This document shows positions 28,842 to 38,122 of a stretch of 64,000 nucleotides of DNA, one piece after another. The notes beneath the pieces are model-generated. The model had not been told where the DNA came from. It was given only the letters and a program-made list of their open reading frames with translations, and made no database searches. A program made the translations under genes and the position numbers. Location: positions 1-64,000 of the forward strand of contig NZ_PVWK01000027.1 of NCBI RefSeq assembly GCF_003003795.1, written 5' to 3'. Source of the stretch: Stenomitos frigidus ULC18 (GTDB lineage Bacteria > Cyanobacteriota > Cyanobacteriia > Leptolyngbyales > Leptolyngbyaceae). The first letter of the stretch is position 1, and the number at the start of each line of letters is the position of its first letter.

Positions 28842-30401
28842 ATGACGACTCACTACGACCTCATCATCATCGGCACTGGAGCAGGCGGCGGCACCCTTGC
28901 CTATCGTCTCGCGCCTACTGGCAAAAAGATTCTCATCCTGGAGCGCGGTTCGTTCTTGCCTAGAGAAAAAGCCAACTGGGACACTGTGCAAGTGGTACAG
29001 CAAGAGCGTTACCACACGTCAGAAGTTTGGTATGACCACAAAGGACAGGCAATCCATCCCGGTGTCGGTTACTTTGTCGGCGGTAACACTAAAGTCTATG
29101 GCGGTGCCCTCTTTCGCTGGCGAGAACAGGATTTTGATCGGGTCATTCATAAAGGTGGCATCTCTCCCGCATGGCCACTCAAGTACCGCGACTTCGAGCC
29201 ATATTACACGCAAGCAGAACAGCTTTACGAGGTGCATGGTCAGCATGGTATTGATCCGACCGAGCCTCCTGCAAGCGAGGCATACCCCTATCCCGCTATC
29301 AGCCACGAACCCCGCATTCAAGAAATACACGATACCTTGCAGAATCAAGGCTATCATCCATTTTACCTACCGTTGGCGGTTAAGCTAAACGAAGTCAATC
29401 GTCGCTTGAGCGCCTGTATTCGCTGCAATACCTGTGATGGTTTCCCCTGTTTGGTCGATGCAAAAGCTGATGCGGATGTCACCTGTGTGCGCCCTGCCGA
29501 GCAATACACCAATGTGACGCTGTTGACAGAAGCAAAGGTCAAACAGCTACATACCAATCCTTCTGGGCGAGAAGTTACAGCCGTAGAAGTCGAACTAAAC
29601 GGTGAAACTCATTTGTTTTGGAGTGACATTGTTGTGGTTGCTTGTGGTGCGATTAACTCTGCGGCGCTGCTGTTAAAATCAGCCAATGACAACCATCCAA
29701 ACGGGCTGGCAAACAGTTCTGATCAAGTTGGACGCAACTTAATGAAGCATCAGAATGGTGCCATTATTGGAGTCACTACAAAAGCGAATTTGACAACCTT
29801 TCAGAAAACGATGGCGGTGAATGATTTTTACTGGGGGGATGAGGAATTCGACTATCCGATGGGTCATGTGCAATTGCTGGGTAAAATCAATGCCGATATG
29901 ATTGCTCAGGAATCTCCTTCGTTTTTGGGGCTGTCGTTTCGGGAACAGCATGCGTTTGAGACGATCGCGTCTCACTCCGTCGATTGGTGGCTGACAGCGG
30001 AAGACTTGCCTTACCCGAATAATCGCGTCACCTTGCGGGGAGAGTCCATTCAATTACATTACACCGAGAACAATACCGAAGCCTACGATCGCTTACTGAA
30101 TCGATGGATTGGCGTTCTCAAAGGCATTGGCTGCGGTGAGCAAATCATTCCTGCCTCCTTCTACTTCCGCAAAAAGCTACCCTTGCAAGGTGTGGCGCAT
30201 CAGTGTGGCACCTGTCGCTTTGGTGACGATCCAGCGACGTCTGTCCTTGATCTCAACTGCCGCACCCATGATGTAGACAATCTCTACGTGGTGGATGGCA
30301 GTTTCTTCCGCTCCAGTGCGGCTGTTAATCCCACGCTGACGATTATTGCGAATGCGTTGCGGGTGGGTGATCATTTGGTTGAACGCATGGGTGCGACATA
30401 G
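28842..30401 (+). CDS. GMC oxidoreductase with four-Cys motif (paralog 2)
   Basis: 519 residues from ATG 28842. An upstream in-frame extension is encoded by a C-rich spacer (28795-28841) and is not likely translated. Clearly paralogous to the GMC enzyme at 25172: same FAD motif GTGAGGGTLAYRLA, same VGGNTKVYGGALFR, and the same CIRCNTCDGFPC cluster (first Cys at residue 192). The C-terminal HQCGTCRFGDDP differs from paralog 1 by one extra Cys. The two genes probably arose by duplication around the intervening DUF5996-like and VOC genes. Confidence 0.9.
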   Translation: MTTHYDLIIIGTGAGGGTLAYRLAPTGKKILILERGSFLPREKANWDTVQVVQQERYHTSEVWYDHKGQAIHPGVGYFVGGNTKVYGGALFRWREQDFDRVIHKGGISPAWPLKYRDFEPYYTQAEQLYEVHGQHGIDPTEPPASEAYPYPAISHEPRIQEIHDTLQNQGYHPFYLPLAVKLNEVNRRLSACIRCNTCDGFPCLVDAKADADVTCVRPAEQYTNVTLLTEAKVKQLHTNPSGREVTAVEVELNGETHLFWSDIVVVACGAINSAALLLKSANDNHPNGLANSSDQVGRNLMKHQNGAIIGVTTKANLTTFQKTMAVNDFYWGDEEFDYPMGHVQLLGKINADMIAQESPSFLGLSFREQHAFETIASHSVDWWLTAEDLPYPNNRVTLRGESIQLHYTENNTEAYDRLLNRWIGVLKGIGCGEQIIPASFYFRKKLPLQGVAHQCGTCRFGDDPATSVLDLNCRTHDVDNLYVVDGSFFRSSAAVNPTLTIIANALRVGDHLVERMGAT

Positions 30402-30542
30402 GATGTTCAATCATCTTTGGATGTCCCTCTTTGAATCGGCTGTTCCTTGAATCTGGCTGATGGAATCCAAGCAAATGTTTTTGATGATGGCACGATCGCG
30501 TGAGCTAGCAAAACTAATTTTTTGTATAAGGTGACATTCACG

Positions 30543-33257
30543 ATGGCAACTCCAACTCAAGAAGAACTGCGGTTAGAAGAAGCAATCGCCCACAAAGCCC
30601 ACTGGCGGCGATGGGGACCCTATTTGAGCGATCGCCAGTGGGGTACCGTACGCGAAGATTACAGTCAGTATGGCACTGCCTGGGACTACTTCCCCCATGA
30701 CCAGGCACGTTCGCGTGCCTACCGCTGGGGTGAAGATGGGTTATTGGGGATTTCCGATAACCATCAACGGCTGTGCTTTGCGATCGCCCTGTGGAATGAG
30801 GAAGATCCCATCTTGAAAGAGCGCTTATTTGGGCTAACAGGCAGCGAGGGGAATCATGGTGAAGATGTCAAAGAATACTACTTCTACCTGGACAATACCC
30901 CCACGCATTCTTATATGAAAGCGCTGTATAAGTATCCGCATCAAGCCTTTCCCTATACTCAATTGGTAGAAGAGAATCGTCACCGCGATCGCCATCAACC
31001 AGAATATGAGTTGCTGGATACGGGAGTCTTTAATGAGAATCGCTACTTTGATGTGTTTGTGGAATATGCCAAGCGATCGGCGGAAGATGTGCTGATCCAA
31101 ATTACTGTCATCAATCGCGGCACGGAAGCAAAAACGCTACATTTGTTGCCGACCCTCTGGTTTCGTAATACCTGGTCATGGAATGGAGATGCAGAGAAGC
31201 CAACCCTACAAGCACTGCAATCGGGTCATGATGGACGCGTTATCGGTGCCTTCCATCCGACATTAGGAAACCGGTGGCTTTATGCTCCAGGCAAGGCAGA
31301 CATTCTTTTTACAGAAAACGAGACCAATCATGAGCGCGCCTTTGGCACTCCGAATGCTTCCCCCTATGTGAAAGATGGCATTAATGATTATGTTGTCAAC
31401 GGCTGCAAAGAAACGGTGAATCCTGCCCAGACAGGCACAAAAGCGGCTATTCACTATGTCTTCATGCTTTTACCTGGAGAAACCAAAACGATTCAATTAC
31501 GACTCAGTGATGTCCCAAATTTAACCGACCCGTTGGGGCATGAATTTAACGCAGCGTTTGCAGCGCGAAAACAGGAAGCCGATGCCTTTTACCAGCGCAT
31601 TACGCCGTTTCCACTTAGTGACGATCAGCGCCATGTCCAGCGGCAAGCCTTTGCTGGCATGTTGTGGTGCAAGCAGTATTATCACTACGTGATTGAAGAC
31701 TGGTTGAAAGGTGATGCTGCTGCACCGAAGCCGCCGATAGAACGCAAGCGCGGTCGAAATCGTGAGTGGTTCCATCTCTATACCGATGATATTCTCTCCA
31801 TGTGTGATAAGTGGGAATATCCCTGGTTTGCTGCCTGGGATCTCGCCTTTCATTGCGTGACCCTGGCGATGATTGATCCTGACTTTGCCAAATACCAGTT
31901 AGATGTGCTGACGCGGGAATGGTATATGCACCCCAACGGGCAAATACCAGCTTACGAATGGGCGTTTGGCGATGTGAATCCGCCGGTTCATGCCTGGGCC
32001 ACCTGGCGGGTTTATCAAATTGAGCAAAAGATGTATGGGAGAGCCGATCGCCAGTTTCTAGAGCGCGTTTTTCAAAAACTCATGCTCAATTTTACCTGGT
32101 GGGTCAATCGCAAAGATACTGAAGGCAATAATGTCTTCCAGGGTGGCTTTCTGGGCTTAGACAATATTGGTGTCTTCGATCGCAGCGCCACACTTCCCAC
32201 CGGGGGACATATCGATCAATCCGATGGCACCAGTTGGATGGGGATGTATTGCCTCAATATGTTGACCATCGCTTTGGAGCTAGCCAAAACCAATCCCGTC
32301 TACGAAGACATTGCGACCAAGTTTTTTGAGCACTATCTCTATATTGCCGATGCCATGAATCACATCGGCGATATGGAAGCCTCGCTCTGGAACGAAGCCG
32401 ATGGATTCTACTATGATGTACTGCATTTACCGGACGATCGCCAGATTGAAATGAAAGTGCGATCGATGGTTGGTCTCATTCCCCTCTTTGCGGTTGAAAC
32501 GCTGGCACCAGAAACCTTGCAACAACTGCCAAATTTCAAAAAACGTCTGGAGTGGTTCATCCAAAATCGTCCTGATTTACGGCGAAATGTCGCTTGTATG
32601 GAAACAAGAGGCATGGGTGCAACCCGCTTGCTGGCGATCGCTTCGCAGGAAAAGCTCAGACGCATTCTACAAAAAATGCTGGATGAGTCAGAATTCTTTG
32701 GTGACTATGGCATCCGAGCCGTCTCTCGTTATCATGCTGACCATCCTTACATTTTTTATGCCAACGGCATGGAGTGCCGGGTGGACTATGAACCCGCTGA
32801 ATCCAGCAGTGGACTGTTTGGTGGTAATTCTAACTGGCGTGGTCCGGTCTGGTTTCCAGTCAATTATTTACTCATTGAATCACTGCAAAAGTTTCATCAC
32901 TATCTGGGTGATACCTTTAAAGTTGAATGCCCCACTGGCTCCGGTCAAATGCTTACACTCAAAGAGGTAGCATCAGCCTTATCACAACGATTGACTCAGA
33001 TCTTTCTGAAAAACGCAGCGGGCTATCGTCCAGTGTATGGCGGCAGTGAAACGTTTCAGACCGATCCGCACTGGCGTGATTTTATCCTGTTCTATGAATA
33101 CTTCCACGGCGATAACGGAGCAGGCATTGGTGCCAGCCATCAAACGGGTTGGACTGGCTTAGTCGCTCAACTCCTTCAGCAGCTTGGTGAAGATGACAAG
33201 CAAGATCAGCCGCTAAACCCCACTCAGGCAACGATCGAAACAACCACGTTTCGATAA
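30543..33257 (+). CDS. GH63-like (MGH1-type) glucosidase
   Basis: 904 residues from ATG 30543 (TTG 30522 is a weaker alternative). Large (alpha/alpha)6-barrel glucosidase of the MGH1/GH63-like type: N-terminal [21 protein letters not shown], central [39 protein letters not shown], and C-terminal [21 protein letters not shown] and [38 protein letters not shown] regions, where the acidic residues are typical catalytic positions. No signal peptide, so cytosolic. By family it releases glucose or mannosylglycerate-type products from alpha-glucosides; downstream neighbour of the GMC/VOC genes. Confidence 0.92.
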   Translation: MATPTQEELRLEEAIAHKAHWRRWGPYLSDRQWGTVREDYSQYGTAWDYFPHDQARSRAYRWGEDGLLGISDNHQRLCFAIALWNEEDPILKERLFGLTGSEGNHGEDVKEYYFYLDNTPTHSYMKALYKYPHQAFPYTQLVEENRHRDRHQPEYELLDTGVFNENRYFDVFVEYAKRSAEDVLIQITVINRGTEAKTLHLLPTLWFRNTWSWNGDAEKPTLQALQSGHDGRVIGAFHPTLGNRWLYAPGKADILFTENETNHERAFGTPNASPYVKDGINDYVVNGCKETVNPAQTGTKAAIHYVFMLLPGETKTIQLRLSDVPNLTDPLGHEFNAAFAARKQEADAFYQRITPFPLSDDQRHVQRQAFAGMLWCKQYYHYVIEDWLKGDAAAPKPPIERKRGRNREWFHLYTDDILSMCDKWEYPWFAAWDLAFHCVTLAMIDPDFAKYQLDVLTREWYMHPNGQIPAYEWAFGDVNPPVHAWATWRVYQIEQKMYGRADRQFLERVFQKLMLNFTWWVNRKDTEGNNVFQGGFLGLDNIGVFDRSATLPTGGHIDQSDGTSWMGMYCLNMLTIALELAKTNPVYEDIATKFFEHYLYIADAMNHIGDMEASLWNEADGFYYDVLHLPDDRQIEMKVRSMVGLIPLFAVETLAPETLQQLPNFKKRLEWFIQNRPDLRRNVACMETRGMGATRLLAIASQEKLRRILQKMLDESEFFGDYGIRAVSRYHADHPYIFYANGMECRVDYEPAESSSGLFGGNSNWRGPVWFPVNYLLIESLQKFHHYLGDTFKVECPTGSGQMLTLKEVASALSQRLTQIFLKNAAGYRPVYGGSETFQTDPHWRDFILFYEYFHGDNGAGIGASHQTGWTGLVAQLLQQLGEDDKQDQPLNPTQATIETTTFR

Positions 33258-33347
33258 GCTGTTGCTGCTTATAAAAAGAAGCAACATACGCTAGGAGCAG
33301 GTTTAGCTCACTACTGCGTCAACAAGTTGTATCAACACATGGTCGGT

Positions 33348-33509
33348 AGTGCGCATAGTACAGTTTGGGGCTATGACTTCATGGGCGATTCCAATATCAT
33401 TGAGGTTTAGATTCGTTACCTGTACCTGTATCTGAAGTTAGAAGAGAAGGGTGAGAAACGATTCATTCATACGGTACATGGTGTAGGCTACGCCTTGCGG
33501 GAGGTATAA
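33348..33509 (+). pseudogene. Relic of an OmpR-type response regulator C-terminus
   Basis: Reading from 33363 gives VWGYDFMGDSNIIEV, a stop (TAG at 33408-33410), then [20 protein letters not shown] and [12 protein letters not shown] with a TAA at 33507-33509. This is the winged-helix end of an OmpR/PhoB regulator (family consensus VWGYDF.GDSNIIEVYIRYLR.KLE ... IHTVRGVGYVLRE broken into parts). The first TAG replaces the Tyr of EVYIRYLR, and two residues are duplicated in YLYLYL. The receiver domain is absent. Confidence 0.8.
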
Positions 33510-33511
33510 AG

Positions 33512-33841
33512 ATGACAACAAAGCTGCGAGTCAGTGACCAACTCCCCGATTTTGTATGGCCTAATCACCAGAATGAACAAACAGCGCTTTCTCAGTTGAC
33601 ACAGCCTACTCTGATGGATCAAAGACTAGGTTTTCTGGATGGTTATCCACTCATTTTGGTGTTTTACCGAGGCTTTTTTTGCACCCGTGATCGTCAGCAA
33701 TTCCAAATTCAAATTTTGACAATGGCATGGATTAGGCTAGAGGATGAATCAGCACCAATGTCAGGGCAGCTGCATAGAGCCGTTGACCATCAGTTTTGGA
33801 GTTTTGTTGGTCTATCTGGTTCAAACCATTCCTGGAATTGA
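33512..33841 (+). pseudogene. Truncated AhpC/TSA-family (redoxin) gene
   Basis: Starts 2 bases after the response-regulator stop. Residues 1-67 look like the start of a thiol peroxidase/redoxin: LRVSDQLPDFVWPNHQNEQ, LGFLDGYPLILVFYRGFFC with the peroxidatic-type Cys, TRDRQQF. After about residue 70 the sequence stops resembling the family, so the rest of the frame is fused to unrelated DNA. Probably non-functional. Confidence 0.7.
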
Positions 33842-34277
33842 AGACCCTCGCCAAGGCCTGCGTTTCTGGCAATTCACTCAGCGGCAACCGATCCAAGTAG
33901 GTTTGCTCTGCTGCTGAGAGGCGATCTGAAAGCTGTTGAAACAGACGGCTATTGCTCGTTGAGCGATCGCGTCTTCTGGATATGCCCAATGGTGCGGCCA
34001 TTGCCATGAAATCCGACTGCGATCGCAGGTATGGGCCCGGGCAGCGGAAAACTATTACTGGAAATTGGGAGACCAACCCCAACGCTCCGGCAGCTTCCCC
34101 ACCGAAGTCAGTAACAATATCGTCCCCTTCAATGCATCGCGGTCTGAGGATGCCCAGCAGCGGATTCAAGCCGTCGTGCAACAACTGGAAACCTTGAGCA
34201 CTTTCCCCACTACCATTACCGCCCGGGTGGAAGCGATCATCGCCCAGGGCATTAGTTCCAAAACCCTCTACCGCCAC
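33732..34277 (-). pseudogene. Unidentified minus-strand coding-like fragment
   Basis: The C-terminal part of this frame reads protein-like (RLFQQLSDRLSAAEQTYLD and RLPLSELPETQALARVFNS) but the N-terminal half looks like shadow sequence of the opposite strand. Probably the 3' part of a gene of unknown family, cut at about 33990. Confidence 0.3.
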
Positions 34278-34322
34278 CTGGACTTTGGCACCACAAGCTT
34301 GATAATTTCCGGTCTTATTTGA
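33963..34322 (+). pseudogene. Unidentified plus-strand coding-like fragment
   Basis: Open from just after a TGA at 33960 to a stop at 34320. Contains WCGHCHEIRLRSQVWARAAE and, further on, SKTLYRHLDFG, which read like a real protein. There is no start codon in context. It ends at the GGATCGTGGAT repeat. Family not recognised; possibly a fragment of a mobile-element gene. Confidence 0.35.
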
Positions 34323-34336
34323 TCCACGATCCTAAG
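34316..34336 (-). repeat. GGATCGTGGAT-core repeat, copy 3
   Basis: On the minus strand, 19 of 21 positions match the copies at 1645-1665 and 1786-1806. Confidence 0.6.
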
Positions 34337-34407
34337 GTGTTTCCCTCTCGAGCGGCGTTTGAGCAGAGCCAGTTAGCTTTGCAATGAGTGCCTCAGCTTG
34401 ATTCAAC

Positions 34408-35550
34408 CTACCCAACAAAATCCCAGCCAGCAAAATGAAACGCATCCTGGAACAGGAGGATCGCAAAATAGCAGAGAAGGGCATAGCCCCAGCGGGGGTA
34501 ACGGGTTAGCCAAAGACCTAGCCCCACCGATACAGAAACAATGCCGTACAAATAGCGAGCGGTAGAAGCCGTGGAAAGGCCCGATGTGACTCCAGCCGAC
34601 AGGAGTAACACCAACGAAACAACACCATAAGCCGTAACAACTGGAGGCATTTGAGTGCGAAAACGCCACAGCAGAAACACGCTTATGGACAAGGCAAGAA
34701 CAGCAAAGAGGCTCGTTTTGTCTAGCGTCAACGCATTCTTAACAATCTCCAACAGCGATTCATGCTCCCATCCTTGCTGGGTGTGGATGAATGCCAGTGG
34801 ATCGCCAAACCGCACACCAGAGTATAAGCAAAAGAGAAGCAATCCACCACTAGCTGCTAGCCCCGTCACATAGGCGATCGGTGGTCGAGCTTCTTTCCAG
34901 GCCAAAAAGAGAAACGCCGGAATCAAGCTCATCCCAAACACTCTGGAGGCAGAAGCCAAAGCGCCCCAAAAAGCAGCCCAACCATAGTGGTGTTGATCAT
35001 AGGCGCGTAACGCGGCTGTCGAGACCAAAAGAAAAAGCCCTTCTGTGTAGGCAACTGTACCAAACAGTGAAGAGGGATATAAGACAAACACGGCAGCGAC
35101 CCATTTCGCAGTCTGAATACTATGAGACTCCGCCACCCAAAAATACAACAGTATGACAGTTCCCAGCAGCGCCAGGTTATTCACAAGGGGCGCTGCAACC
35201 TCAAACTGCAACCCTAAAGACATCACTCCACGCAGAACCACGGGGAATAAGGGAAAGAAAGCGATCGAATGTTGTTGTCCATCGTTGACATATTCATAGC
35301 CTTCGATCGCGATACTGCGATACCACTTACCATCCCAATGCGAGAAAAGTTCCCAACCGCGTTGGGGTATATAGCCAGGTACAAAATCATGCGGACTGCT
35401 GCCCAAGGCCCATTCAGTATGTACAGGCGATGTAAACACCAGCGGTGCCAGTAACTGCATCGCAGCAATAATAAGGAGTCGGCTGAGCAACCAGATGGCA
35501 AGGACGAAAAGGATACCGTTTGTTTGAGAGGATGACTGAAAAGCCTTCAT
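34408..35550 (-). CDS. PIG-V-like mannosyltransferase (integral membrane)
   Basis: 380 residues, about nine transmembrane helices. GWELFSHWDGKWYRSIAIEGYEY near residue 65 is the typical HWDxxWY motif of the PIG-V/GT-C group, in which the Asp follows the first luminal loop. AFFPLFPVVLRGVMSLG and VAYTEGLFLLVSTAALRAYDQ are also characteristic. Such enzymes use polyprenyl-phosphate sugars on the outer side of the membrane. Last gene of a four-gene minus-strand glycan group. Confidence 0.88.
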   Translation of the reverse strand: MKAFQSSSQTNGILFVLAIWLLSRLLIIAAMQLLAPLVFTSPVHTEWALGSSPHDFVPGYIPQRGWELFSHWDGKWYRSIAIEGYEYVNDGQQHSIAFFPLFPVVLRGVMSLGLQFEVAAPLVNNLALLGTVILLYFWVAESHSIQTAKWVAAVFVLYPSSLFGTVAYTEGLFLLVSTAALRAYDQHHYGWAAFWGALASASRVFGMSLIPAFLFLAWKEARPPIAYVTGLAASGGLLLFCLYSGVRFGDPLAFIHTQQGWEHESLLEIVKNALTLDKTSLFAVLALSISVFLLWRFRTQMPPVVTAYGVVSLVLLLSAGVTSGLSTASTARYLYGIVSVSVGLGLWLTRYPRWGYALLCYFAILLFQDAFHFAGWDFVG

Positions 35551-35598
35551 GGTTCCATGTCTAGCTGGTTTACCTGACTGAATCGATGTTCAAAGACA

Positions 35599-37224
35599 TC
35601 ACGGCTCTGGCAACGATCGTTGCGCTTCCCAGACGCTATTCCAGGAATCTTCAAAGACAGAGACCGTGCGCTGATGATAGGTAGCCTCAAACTGTTGCCT
35701 AAAGACTGGCGGCAGATTGAATAAAAAGATTGACTCAACGTCCGCCGGCAAATTGTTGACCGGAAACGAATTCCCCACAGGCGGCAGCAACAAAAATTGA
35801 GTTGTTGGTTTGACAAGATAACTCAAGGAAATCATGCTGGCAGGATTATAGCTGTAGGCATCAGTGATAATCAGTGGGCGATCGCTCTCATTAATCAGTG
35901 CAGCAACTTGAGGATAGTTGGAATTGAGGACCTTATTCCACCAGGTGTTCGACTGCGTATACACACTACAGGAAAGCACACCCAGAAACATGAGGAGGGC
36001 AAATGTCAGCGTGGCAAACCGCATTCGCCAGTACTGCCGCTGAGTGCCGTCGATCGCTAGAAGGTAGACAACCGCTAACTGCAAACCCATGAAGCAAGGG
36101 AACAAATAGCGTGTCACCATGAAGCGTTGGCCCCCAGATAAAAGATCCGGTACTCCCAACGCTAAGGCTGTACCACCTATAAAGGTTAGCAAAAACCACC
36201 AAATGCGTGTTGGAGCCGTACGGCAAAGACGATACACCGCATAACCCTGGAGACTCAGAATCGGCAACGCTAGCACATAGGCAATGGGATCGCTCCAATC
36301 AAAATTGAAATCGACAAAACTTCGGCTGAAATTAAAAACAGTTGACTGCAGGTTAATCATCAGAGGCAACGACACTGATGTCCAGGAGGTCGTCACTGCC
36401 AACGCATTTCCTGCCGTAACCATAACGTACACCCAGGGACTGAACAGCAGCAGCACAATAAAAAGCGTAGCCAGGTAGAAAACGGTGCGTTTTCCCACAC
36501 GCAGTGGCAGCCTGAAGCACTGGTTTCCATCATCCAGCACGATCGTATAGAACCAGTGCCCGACCACAATCCATACAGTGAATAAAGCCGTATAGAAGGC
36601 GATCGCCAGCGACACGCCATACCAAACCCAATTGCGCCAGGTCGCAACACGCATAGCACGTAGCAGAAGTGCACTGTTCACTAAGATCAACACGCTCCAA
36701 ACGCCGTACTCGCGCGCTTCCTGTGCATAGGCCAATTGAAGCGGTGACACAGCAAAGAGCGCGATCGCAAGCCACCCTGCTAAGGCAGATTCAAACAGCT
36801 CCAGACACAACCAGTACACAGCTGGAAACAGTAATAGACCGAGTAGAGCGGAAAGGCTGCGGATTGCTGCCGGAGATGTGCCCCATACCATCGCCCAAAA
36901 CCGTAAGAGGAGATAGTACAAGGGTGGATGCTGAACATCTTCCGCTCCTTTACGGATCATCATGTCTTGCAGCGTCAGCGTCGGCACAAATTGTTGATAG
37001 GCCAGTAAATCAGCCGGTCTGACCAGTCGGTTCTGGAACAGTTCATCACTAAAATATTTACCAGGACGAGCCGTAATCACCATCGATGTGTAGGCTTCGT
37101 CATGCCAATACACCTTGCGATCCAAATGAATGAAGCGAAAACAAATCGCCAGCACTAACAGAGCGAGACTCAGCAGACGAACGGCTCTGATTAGCCGAGG
37201 GTTGGAAGAGTTGGGAGGCGACAT
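35599..37224 (-). CDS. ArnT/PMT-like glycosyltransferase (GT39 type)
   Basis: 541 residues from ATG 37224, which is preceded by GGAAGG; a GTG at 37305 would add 27 residues. About ten to twelve transmembrane helices. RKVYWHDEAYTSMVITARPG near the N-terminus is the conserved acidic loop (DE) of GT-C enzymes that use polyprenyl-phosphate sugars, and EDVQHPPLYYLLLRFW is the next conserved block. Probably adds a sugar to a lipid, glycan or protein outside the membrane. Downstream of the deacetylase and GT2 genes. Confidence 0.9.
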   Translation of the reverse strand: MSPPNSSNPRLIRAVRLLSLALLVLAICFRFIHLDRKVYWHDEAYTSMVITARPGKYFSDELFQNRLVRPADLLAYQQFVPTLTLQDMMIRKGAEDVQHPPLYYLLLRFWAMVWGTSPAAIRSLSALLGLLLFPAVYWLCLELFESALAGWLAIALFAVSPLQLAYAQEAREYGVWSVLILVNSALLLRAMRVATWRNWVWYGVSLAIAFYTALFTVWIVVGHWFYTIVLDDGNQCFRLPLRVGKRTVFYLATLFIVLLLFSPWVYVMVTAGNALAVTTSWTSVSLPLMINLQSTVFNFSRSFVDFNFDWSDPIAYVLALPILSLQGYAVYRLCRTAPTRIWWFLLTFIGGTALALGVPDLLSGGQRFMVTRYLFPCFMGLQLAVVYLLAIDGTQRQYWRMRFATLTFALLMFLGVLSCSVYTQSNTWWNKVLNSNYPQVAALINESDRPLIITDAYSYNPASMISLSYLVKPTTQFLLLPPVGNSFPVNNLPADVESIFLFNLPPVFRQQFEATYHQRTVSVFEDSWNSVWEAQRSLPEP

Positions 37225-37339
37225 CGATAGACTACCTTCCGGAGCAACAGCGCCTGCTAGTGACCCCACGATCGGGTCAGTATCAGCCGTCACTAAGGAT
37301 AGCACTCAGTGTCTATGCAATCAGTATCAGGGCATGGGT

Positions 37340-38122
37340 TCACAACTGTCCCATGGCGTGCACCAGTTTAAACTCAGAAAACGTAATAAACTCAGCTTGC
37401 GGCAGCAACCACGTCAAATAACGTTCTAAGCGTAACAGCATCACATTGCCGGAATGACGTTTGACGTAACCTGGCAGCTTAAAGGACGTGATATCTATAA
37501 ATTCCCAGGGGTGGAAATAGAGGTTGAGATAGCGATCGCACTGTAAGGTCAACTGGCTAGCAACTTTGTACACCAGCAGCGGCAGATTTTTGAAGCTCAG
37601 CCAGAACAACGGAAAGCGGATGAGAGGCGTGACAGAAACTGGAATTTGCAGTAGTTGCTGTGAGTAAAAAGCCGTGCGCTTTTGCCAGAAATTGTTGTAA
37701 CGCCCCGGCAAATAAGTTGGATTCATCGACGAGTTGTAAACATAGCCTGCTGCTGCGATCGCGCGATCACTCACCGCTTGCAGCCGCGCCATGCGAAAGC
37801 CAGTCACAGCAGTATGAGTAATGCCTTCGAGGACGTCTTTTGAGAGGCGTAAATCTGACACTGCAAAGGAGTCATGATAGAAGCCGTGCGAGGCAACTTC
37901 ATGCGTCTGGGCAAGCGATCGCACCACATGCGGATGCTGCTTCGCGAAATTCGCAGTCACAAAAAAAGTAGACCGAATCTGCAGTTGTTCCAACAGCGGC
38001 AAGAGCGCTTCTAAGCCCTTGAGCGAAACCGCAAACTTAACGGCTGGTTCAAGTAGTTGTCCGTATTCTTCTGGAATATCAAACTCTTCTAAATCAAAGC
38101 TCAGCAGAACAACCTTAGTCAT
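37340..38122 (-). CDS. Polysaccharide deacetylase (NodB-type)
   Basis: 260 residues. VVLLSFDLEEFDIPEEYG at the N-terminus is the first NodB motif (D then E rather than DD), and ASHGFYHDSF with VRSLAQTHEV is the HxxxH metal-binding motif (SHGFYH). TGFRMARLQ is motif 3 with an Arg, and LYFHPWEFID is the His motif near the C-terminus. By family it removes acetyl groups from N-acetylated sugars of a glycan or lipid-linked sugar. Its start overlaps the GT2 stop by 8 bases, so the two are translationally coupled. Confidence 0.9.
   Translation of the reverse strand: MTKVVLLSFDLEEFDIPEEYGQLLEPAVKFAVSLKGLEALLPLLEQLQIRSTFFVTANFAKQHPHVVRSLAQTHEVASHGFYHDSFAVSDLRLSKDVLEGITHTAVTGFRMARLQAVSDRAIAAAGYVYNSSMNPTYLPGRYNNFWQKRTAFYSQQLLQIPVSVTPLIRFPLFWLSFKNLPLLVYKVASQLTLQCDRYLNLYFHPWEFIDITSFKLPGYVKRHSGNVMLLRLERYLTWLLPQAEFITFSEFKLVHAMGQL

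Larger units (their letters stand above)
33258..34407. other. Gene graveyard: successive broken coding fragments
   Basis: 1150 bases without an intact gene. In order: a response-regulator tail with an internal stop, a truncated AhpC/TSA start, an unidentified minus-strand frame, an unidentified plus-strand frame, and a copy of the GGATCGTGGAT repeat. Confidence 0.75.

Noticed and set aside
25172-33257. Natural-product (antibiotic) gene cluster
   Set aside because: No synthase (PKS, NRPS, terpene or RiPP precursor) is present; the gene types point to sugar or polyol oxidation.
33732-34277. Intact minus-strand gene of 181 codons
   Set aside because: The first half mirrors a coding-like frame on the other strand, and no start context is visible, so it is listed only as a fragment.
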